Shown here: positions 7,686 through 12,976 of the stretch, piece after piece
Layout: each line of letters begins with the position of its first letter
Numbering within the stretch: the stretch's first letter is position 1
Assembly (NCBI GenBank): GCA_900642245.1
Contig: CAAAJI010000527.1
Span: 15,202 to 28,177 of the forward strand
Source: Fragilaria radians
Lineage: Eukaryota > Bacillariophyta > Fragilariophyceae > Fragilariales > Fragilariaceae
Direction: 5' to 3'
Length of the DNA: 12,976 nt
The notes under the pieces: model-generated
Database searches by the model: none
What the model was told of the DNA's origin: nothing
Seen by the model: only the letters and a program-made list of their open reading frames with translations
Position numbers and translations under genes: made by a program

Positions 7686-8643
7686 CGAGTTCACGGATAT
7701 GCAATAACTTTGAGAGATGTGCTATGAAAAAGGATCACATTATAGAGTCTGTTTTAAATTCCATAAATACGGGTTAAGCCTCAGCCAAAGTGTAGGATTA
7801 TTTCTATCTTGAGGGATGGGAAGGATACTAGAGAGAAATCTTTTAGGTCAGTCACTATTGGCATGACTCATATGTCTTACTACCTAAACTTTTCAAGAAA
7901 TGTTTTGAGTATCTTTGACTTTCCTTGCGTAGTCTTTCTATGAATAAAATCACTGATGACTTCACCATTTCAATGTACGGCATTGTTAAGAAACGGTGAA
8001 CGAGGAAATCCGAGAATGATTTCTACTACGTCTTTCCTTGCATTTGAAGTAAATCAAGCTTGAAAGGTCAATACCATATCGAGATTTTCAGGGTGCGACG
8101 CAGCATTTGTACCCAAAGCATAGAAGGATGGCAAAGCCAGTTGTTAGGTACATCGCAACCAAAGTCCCATGATCTGTAAATTTCAATTCTCATCCAACGA
8201 ATTTGATGCTGTATCCTACCATCGATTCGAAGGTTCAAGAGTAAGTTACCAACAAGTCAGTTTGATGGATTCCCGTATGAACCTTTTGTTACTAAAATGA
8301 GTGGACTTGAAAAAAGGAGCTGTTCTCACCAGCAACTGGTAGAATTTGTGTGTGATATTAGCGAATAAAGTAATGCATTAATCAGAATAACAAAAAGACG
8401 GGGCTAATTTTCACTTAGATCATTTGACAAATCATAATTCGAAATAGCGTCGTCCGCATTCCCGTTTTTCCCTTCCCAGCCTATCTACCAATTTCATTGT
8501 CATACGAAATTTTTTCATTGAGTCATCTGTTATCATTGACGAGAATTAATCGTTCGATGTGTTTTACGATCAGAACGCGATATCTTATCTACAGCAATTT
8601 TTGGATTGTGATTTTCGCATTTTGGCATTAGAAACACCCCGGA
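7686..8643. other. 3' flank of the DUF6824 gene; no further gene supported
   Basis: AATAAA at 7943-7948, about 260 nt after the stop codon, could serve in 3'-end formation, though diatoms do not depend strictly on this hexamer. A 43-codon ATG frame at 8169-8300 is the only other open stretch of note. On the minus strand, about 8093-8173 reads one hydrophobic run (LVAMYLTTGFAILLCFG) without wider support. No retroelement homology was seen. Confidence 0.45.
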
Positions 8644-8904
8644 TTACCTTTTCTTGCCGCTAGAATGGGCGCCTGATGCGTAGATGCCGGTGACTAATAT
8701 CTTGACATCCATATTGTCATAGTGATCCCAAAAGTTGCAATTCATAGCTAATGATACTGTTCTATTAACGCTTCTTAGGTCATAAAGCACTCCTCTTCCA
8801 AATGCACTTATTCCCGTATTTTTTCTGACTGCTACTTTATAAACCAACACACTCGTGTTGTTAAAGCGAGAACTCAATTCATACTCAATATAACTTTTCT
8901 GGTC
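8644..8904 (-). CDS. Hypothetical exon-like open frame, no recognised domain
   Basis: The frame is open for 86 codons, from just after a TAG at 8905-8907 to a TAA at 8644-8646. It reads DQKSYIEYELSSRF, TSVLVYKVAVRKNTG, GRGVLYDLRSVNRTVSLAM, WDHYDNMDVKILVTGIYASG and ends SSGKKR. The alternating hydrophobic pattern looks like a beta-rich protein core. There is no ATG near its start; ATTCATTAG before it could be a splice acceptor. A GTAAGA donor at 9010 would define a 106-nt intron and an upstream piece (9011-9052) reading IRCFEIKHLY in the right phase. At the other end AAAAG|GTAATC is also donor-like, so it could be an internal exon. I recognise no family. It may equally be a decayed gene. Confidence 0.4.
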   Translation of the reverse strand, partial: DQKSYIEYELSSRFNNTSVLVYKVAVRKNTGISAFGRGVLYDLRSVNRTVSLAMNCNFWDHYDNMDVKILVTGIYASGAHSSGKKR

Positions 8905-9041
8905 CTAATGAATTCTTTCCTGTTAATTCTCTTGGTCATCTAATCAATTCTCATTAAGTCGGTTGAATAGCGGTCAGTAATTTGCTCCTCCCTATAAATA
9001 AGTATCTTACATAGAGGTGCTTGATTTCAAAGCATCTAATT

Positions 9042-9053
9042 CCCCCCCCCCCC
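9042..9053. repeat. Poly-C tract, 12 bases
   Basis: An uninterrupted run of 12 C followed by TAAATT. On the minus strand it is a G run preceded by AATTTA. It sits directly beside the possible upstream exon of the minus-strand frame at 8644-8904. Confidence 0.9.
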
Positions 9054-9180
9054 TAAATTGCACTCTTAGTTATCTCTTGTTTTGTTGCACTCATTTGATT
9101 TCTAAATACCGCAATCTGAAATGACCTATTAAATTTATTTGGATGCTGTTGAGCATCTAGATTAGTAATTGATTATTGTC

Positions 9181-9255
9181 TTATTAGACTGTATTGCTTA
9201 CAACCTATAGTGTTAGGCATTATCTTAATGAACTCAACTCAAGGTATGTCACTAT
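9181..9255 (+). repeat. Diverged repeat copy 1 (LTR-end/primer-binding-site-like)
   Basis: This segment aligns over about 75 bp with 10622-10697 in the same orientation. Shared blocks are TTATT, CTTACAAC(C/T)TAT, GTGTTAGG, ATT and TCAAGGTA(T/G)GTCA. TTACAAC followed by TAT(A/T)GTGTTAGG resembles an LTR end followed by a decayed initiator-tRNA primer-binding site (TGGTATCAGAG type). That reading is inference. A 6-bp stem with a 4-nt loop (GATGCT/AGCATC, 9142-9157) lies just upstream. Confidence 0.6.
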
Positions 9256-10621
9256 GGGAGAGATTGACCAACCAGTAAGAGATGGGGATTTCAATGTTGT
9301 ATCACCTTTTCCATGTTGACCAATGGTTGCATTTTTCTAGCTCAAGGTTACTGCTCCTTTTTGTTTTGAACGTGCTTTTTGCATCTCCTGAATGGCTGCC
9401 CTGATCTCCAACTGCTCTTCCTCTCCTGCATACACGCGGTTCAGTAAACAATTGTAATGTCCCGAATGCACTACTGATAGAAATTGTTGTGTAATTTCCC
9501 TACATTTCTGAGACTTTTTCTTCCAGTCCTCTCATGGTATTGCATCCCCCCCCCCCCCCCTAAAAGGTTGTCCATGGTGATAGCAATGGTAACAATTGTA
9601 TGCAGGTCCTTTTCTGGTTTGTCGATACTCTGCAAGCTCCAAATCCAATACAAGCTTCACCTAATGTAATTGTGCCATTTTCATCAGTGAATATCAGCAG
9701 CTGTTAGCACATCATTAAATAACTGACAAAATGGATATATCTGGTTTCTGCTTCTGACATGCCTAATTTGTAAGCATATTCCATTATTCATTCATCCCCT
9801 TCTTAAAGGATATTGGCTGCACTTAAATTCCTATCTGGTTTTACGGGACGAAGCCTTAAATCTTTTTGAACCAAATCCTTCAATCGCGTATAATAGCTCT
9901 TCATTCGTTGAAAGTGAAAATTCCTAATACATAGCCATCTATGCAGTGCTATCTGAGTCATGGATCGAATTAATCCGTCTTCTGTTAAGCTATGTAGAAG
10001 GCGCTATAAGTGATGTAATCCTCGTTCAACTTGTATGTCTCTCCAGTTCATGCAATCTAATTCTTTTGTACCGTTTACTCGCTCTACAGTTAGATTTAAA
10101 ACTAGGCCAAAGTAAAGTTATGAACTAATTTAATCTTAGCTTCTTTTGAATCTGAGTCAATCTTGGAACTTTTCTCAAGAGATGTGACTTCTCGTTAACG
10201 CTTGATCTTGTTTCTAAGCTTCTTATACAACTACTTAGTGAAGTCTCTTCAACGTTCAAATCAGGACAAATTGGTGATCCATAAAGATAATTTAGTCTTG
10301 ACCTTCAACGTTTTACAATTAAAAGGTTGGCTTCTCATTTAGATTGTTATTTTAACCGTCTTAGTTTAGATCTGGTTCTGGATTGTATAGAGATACTTTC
10401 CATTTATGAGCAATAGTTATGCCTCACTAAGTTTATCTAATGAATCATGCATCATAGCTAACTTGTGCTCAATATGCCAGAGGATAGTTCACTTGTAACT
10501 ATCCATATTTCAATGAGTTATTATAAAGACATGTTAGTCCTACTACTATCTACTATGCGCTAACGGTACAAGACGTCTCCTTACACCGGTGCACATACAA
10601 ATATCTTAGTTGAATATAACG
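9256..10621. other. No gene supported; includes a 15-base poly-C tract
   Basis: This region has short frames on both strands and none with recognisable content. The minus-strand frames around 9790-9900 (including SYYTRLKDLVQKDLRLR) and 10119-10268 are charged and stay open for 30-50 codons, but they cannot be assigned. They may be relics of older insertions. Confidence 0.45.
9546..9560. repeat. Poly-C tract, 15 bases
   Basis: An uninterrupted run of 15 C followed by TAAAAGG. It is the second long C run within about 500 bp, and both are followed by TAAA, but their wider flanks do not align. Confidence 0.9.
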
Positions 10622-10697
10622 TTATTTAAACTGTTATTCCTTACAACTTATTGTGTTAGGGATTTGCTTCTTGATTCTAGTCAAGGTAGGTCAGTAC
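10622..10697 (+). repeat. Diverged repeat copy 2 (LTR-end/primer-binding-site-like)
   Basis: This copy has the same shared blocks as 9181-9255 in the same orientation, about 1.44 kb downstream. It reads CCTTACAACTTATTGTGTTAGG and then TCAAGGTAGGTCAGTA. If it is an LTR end plus leader, the LTR body would lie upstream (roughly 10400-10640). I could not find its left end or a partner copy. Confidence 0.6.
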
Positions 10698-11862
10698 CAC
10701 TGTTTGTGCTGTCTTGCCATTGTATCTCATCTGATTCAAAATAAGTCAAGTTATTTGGAACTTGCTTTCCTCAGTTTTTCTTCGTGTGAACTTGTGTATG
10801 GGATAAGATACCAATGTGGAGATGTAGATATCATTGCTTTGAACTTCTGTTCTTTCGTTGTTAGTTGATGCAGTGAAAGCCTTTGTAGAAACAATCCTCT
10901 TTACTTCTTCAGAGGGCTTGTTGGTGCTCAAAGCTTCTGGAGCACGACAACCTATATACTAGCAATTTTATGAGTTCCGGTTAAAGGCATCTTTCTAACT
11001 TTGCTGTTTAAACTTGGTGACTTAAACTTCTGCCTTAGTCTATTGGTCTGTTAACTTGAATTCTCAGATCACTGATTGCACTCCGCTGGGGCTAAGGTTT
11101 TCTCTAAGACATTCTCTGAGGTTTGTATTCGTCTTTGATGTTTGACTCTGGGTGATTACAACATCAATAAAAGAAATGCTGTAATTCTAATTTTCTTTTT
11201 GTCTTCTACGGATACAGCCCCTGTTGCTTGCTGGTGCATGAAATCAAAGAGAAGATTGATATTTCTACATGTCCATAGAAAGGGACTATTGCCGCTTCCT
11301 TAGCCGGTGCCGTAGATTAGATTGAGTACCATTCCTTTTTTTGTTGAAAGTGTAATGCAATACATTCTTAGATACTTCATGCATGCTTTTTCCATCTTTC
11401 TAGAGGACATTCCAACTGTATCTTTAGTTTTTCACTGATAAATTTGGTTTTTCACATAATCTTTTGCATTTATTGGATAGTAGTGTTAACAACCATCATA
11501 TACTGTTTGGAGCATGGCTGTATAGTGTCCCAGATATACTCCCCATGGGGAAGTTCTTCTCATTTCTCTCCATTTTGTAAGCTTTTTCTTCCAATAGCTG
11601 TCATCTATTTCATCTTTAGTTGTCTCGATTCACGTAGATCCTTGCAAACAAGCAAGTTTCTAATATCACATAAATGAAGATTAGATATCACATTTTCAAA
11701 ACACAAAGTTTCATAAAAGCGATCAATGATCTAGAATTATTGCTTCAGTCCATTGCAGCAAATAAAATTTCAAGCATTGCAGATAATTCTGGAAATCCTC
11801 AAAATGATCCCTCATGTGATGACTTACTCTTTATATACTTACTTACTTGCTCATAACTATTT
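10698..11862. other. No gene supported
   Basis: The longest frames are 60-77 codons, unrelated to one another and without recognisable motifs. The minus-strand frame at 10746-10961 is polar (including TNKPSEEVKRIVSTKAF) and has no ATG near its start. The plus-strand frame at 11444-11677 is hydrophobic and Ser/Cys-rich. I regard both as chance or debris. Confidence 0.45.
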
Positions 11863-12030
11863 ACGACTGTAGGACTTCCCTCATTAGGACTGTGAAGCGT
11901 CTCCCATTTGGCTTTTCCATTATGAGGTAATGACTCAAAAATTTTGAGCATATTCCAGTCTTTTGAAGGATTAAATTTTTATGGACGGTCTATCTTGTGT
12001 TTCCTGTTCAATCTAGAGAACACACTCCTT
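11863..12030 (+). pseudogene. Possible gypsy-type reverse transcriptase trace
   Basis: Frame 3 reads VKRLPFGFSI at 11892-11921, resembling the (F/Y)KRLPFGL block just before the active site of Ty3/gypsy reverse transcriptases. In the same frame, about 31 codons on, it reads VYLVFPVQSREHT (11988-12026), which resembles VYLDDILVFS....EEH with the DD-containing triplet missing. Spacing is within two codons of family spacing, but three stops lie between and the middle is not conserved. The segment before it (TTVGLPSLG, from 11863, another frame) could match the TTFxTPFG block. Chance cannot be excluded. Confidence 0.3.
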
Positions 12031-12044
12031 TGTCTTGGTTCATC

Positions 12045-12107
12045 TTCACTTGGGTCATGGGAAACTTCACTTGGGTCATGGGAAACTTCACTCGGGTCAT
12101 GGGAAAC
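12045..12107 (+). repeat. Tandem repeat, 3 x 21 bp
   Basis: Three copies of the 21-base unit TTCACTTGGGTCATGGGAAAC lie head to tail; the third has one T to C change. In the open frame 11885-12156 the unit would encode SLGSWET three times, and the base change is silent there. That frame has no recognisable protein and an unsupported start, so I annotate only the DNA repeat. Confidence 0.95.
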
Positions 12108-12148
12108 TTCCCTTTGTAAATCAGGATTGAACGTGAGGGTCATTACAA

Positions 12149-12204
12149 CTGATTAGCATTATTCTTCGTATCTGATTAGCATTATTCTTCGTATCTGATT
12201 AGCA
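12149..12204 (+). repeat. Tandem repeat, 2.4 x 23 bp
   Basis: Two identical copies of a 23-base unit (12149-12171 and 12172-12194), starting CTGATTAGCATTATTC, are followed by the first ten bases of a third. The perfect identity suggests a recent duplication. It begins only 42 bp after the 21-bp repeat, with no shared unit. Confidence 0.95.
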
Positions 12205-12565
12205 ACCAGTTGAGAGGTTAAGAGTCATTCTATCATATGTGCGAAGCAAATCAATCCATCCTCCCTGATCATTTTTATGTGTAACGATCGTGAGTGATTT
12301 TCAAGTTTATTCGTTTCACCACTTAAATAGAACCTATGCAAAAGTTGATTACTCATTCAGCGTAGACGTATGGTGTTGCTTAAGGAGCTGCATTTGCTTT
12401 TCTTATATTTTATTTTTATGACTTTATTTTAAAGTAGTGTTATGAAGGGAACTTTCCAACATGTCATGGCAATTTCCAATTGAAAAAATGTAAACATGGA
12501 AAACGTGTAAACTTTCAAGGGTTTCAAATTCAAAAACCTTGAAGGAGTCTCGAATCTAATTTTCC
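12205..12565. other. No gene seen; 3' flank of the right-edge gene
   Basis: This is the downstream side of the minus-strand gene ending at 12566 and is very AT-rich. A weak inverted pair (TCAAGG near 12517 and CCTTGA near 12538) is present just after that gene's stop codon. No other structure was seen. Confidence 0.45.
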
Positions 12566-12976
12566 TTAAAAGCAAAACACAGGAGATTTCTTTTTCCCTA
12601 GAAGAAATGACTTGGGTGAGGTCGCAAAGAAGCTATTTCCAGTCTCAGAAAGTATTTTTCGAGTGAGAAAGAATCGTTCTCCGTTTGGTATTTTGTTACC
12701 AGCGGATAGCGATGAATCATTGGAGTGACTTGCCGAAGTCGTGTTTCTTGTAGGGATCGAAGTAGACTGACTGACAATCCAATTATCAATTTTCTCTTTC
12801 TTATTCGATGGAAGAATCTTTGTAATTTCATCTTTGAAATTCGATTTTCCAATCTGTGGATTGACATTAAGTTGAACATGTTCTGTAGTTATGTTCTGAG
12901 CCGAGATAGATGCAAATTGAGTGTATGAAAGATTTGAGTGTAAAATATCCTCAGCTGATTTCTGAGGTTGAGACGT
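12566..12976 (-). CDS. C-terminal part of an unidentified protein, start outside window
   Basis: The minus strand is open from the right edge of the window for 136 codons to a TAA at 12566-12568, with no internal stop. In sequence this AT-rich, a chance frame of that length is unlikely. It has no start because the gene enters from the right. The protein is low in hydrophobics and rich in Ser, Thr, Asn and Lys. It includes KSAEDILHSNLSYTQF, DEITKILPSNKKEKIDNWIV, SQSTSIPTRNTTSASHSNDS and ends FLLGKKKSPVFCF. This looks like a disordered C-terminal tail with one or two short helices near DEITKILPS. No catalytic motif, membrane segment or known domain is visible. A 93-codon ATG frame at 12598-12879 on the same strand and a frame at 12725-12928 on the other strand overlap it and are probably shadows. 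Confidence 0.6.
   Translation of the reverse strand, partial: TSQPQKSAEDILHSNLSYTQFASISAQNITTEHVQLNVNPQIGKSNFKDEITKILPSNKKEKIDNWIVSQSTSIPTRNTTSASHSNDSSLSAGNKIPNGERFFLTRKILSETGNSFFATSPKSFLLGKKKSPVFCF

Noticed and set aside
8169..8300. 43-codon plus-strand ATG frame downstream of the DUF6824 gene
   Set aside because: It has no motif, no flanking signals and a chance-level length; a tiny protein or extra exon cannot be excluded.
9471..9669. Overlapping 60-codon frames on both strands through the poly-C tract
   Set aside because: They stay open mainly because the C/G homopolymer contains no stops, and their proteins look random.
10746..10961. Minus-strand frame with polar sequence (TNKPSEEVKRIVS)
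   Set aside because: About 70 codons, no ATG, no clear splice signals and no known family; too weak to call a gene.
11444..11856. Plus-strand frames of 77 and 60 codons
   Set aside because: Hydrophobic or mixed text with no domain, conserved motif or supporting context.
12045..12204. Short direct repeats that might suggest a CRISPR array
   Set aside because: The copies are contiguous with no spacers, and the window is eukaryotic.
12598..12928. ATG frames of 93 codons (-) and 67 codons (+) near the right edge
   Set aside because: Both overlap the longer start-less minus-strand frame 12566-12976, which looks more protein-like; they are probably shadows.

Overview
This is eukaryotic nuclear DNA, AT-rich and gene-poor, most likely from a diatom (perhaps a pennate diatom; that rank is a guess). 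Two independent signals support this. First, it carries decayed Ty1/copia retrotransposon fragments whose wording matches the diatom CoDi lineages as I know them. Second, it carries an intron-containing gene with a DUF6824-type domain, a family strongly expanded in diatoms. There is no operon structure, no ribosome-binding-site pattern and no bacterial gene density. I found no rRNA, tRNA or CRISPR array by eye.

Layout. 1-2490 (+): a badly decayed CoDi-like copia element (fragment A) reading gag, protease, integrase, reverse transcriptase, RNase H in the normal order. It has many stops and frameshifts and at least two large internal deletions. 2591-3555 (+): part of a second, different copia lineage (fragment B), integrase C-terminal part into reverse transcriptase, followed at 3593-3676 by an 84-bp TG...CA segment with perfect 8-bp inverted ends that may be an LTR remnant. 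4092-4490 (-): the gag of a copia element (fragment C) on the opposite strand, of a type that fits B better than A. 4917-5293 (+): an unrecognised reading frame broken by one frameshift. 5294-6599: largely empty, ending in the promoter side of the one clear gene.

6600-7685 (+): the best gene in the window, two exons with a 69-nt intron (6694-6762), 338 residues, DUF6824 domain near the N terminus. A single-exon call starting at the ATG at 6873 would cut this domain in two. 8644-8904 (-): an exon-like open frame with possible splice sites and no recognised domain. 9042-9053 and 9546-9560 are long poly-C tracts. 9181-9255 and 10622-10697 are two diverged copies of one repeat that resembles an LTR end plus primer-binding site. 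11863-12030 may hold a trace of a gypsy-type reverse transcriptase. 12045-12107 and 12149-12204 are short tandem repeats. 12566-12976 (-) is the C-terminal part of a gene that enters from beyond the right edge; it has no start codon in the window.

No functional system links these genes. The window reads as a retrotransposon graveyard around one intact host gene and the end of another. I did not find a convincing new biological system. The most useful results are the corrected gene model at 6600-7685, the start-less coding frame at the right edge, and the two-lineage copia mosaic.
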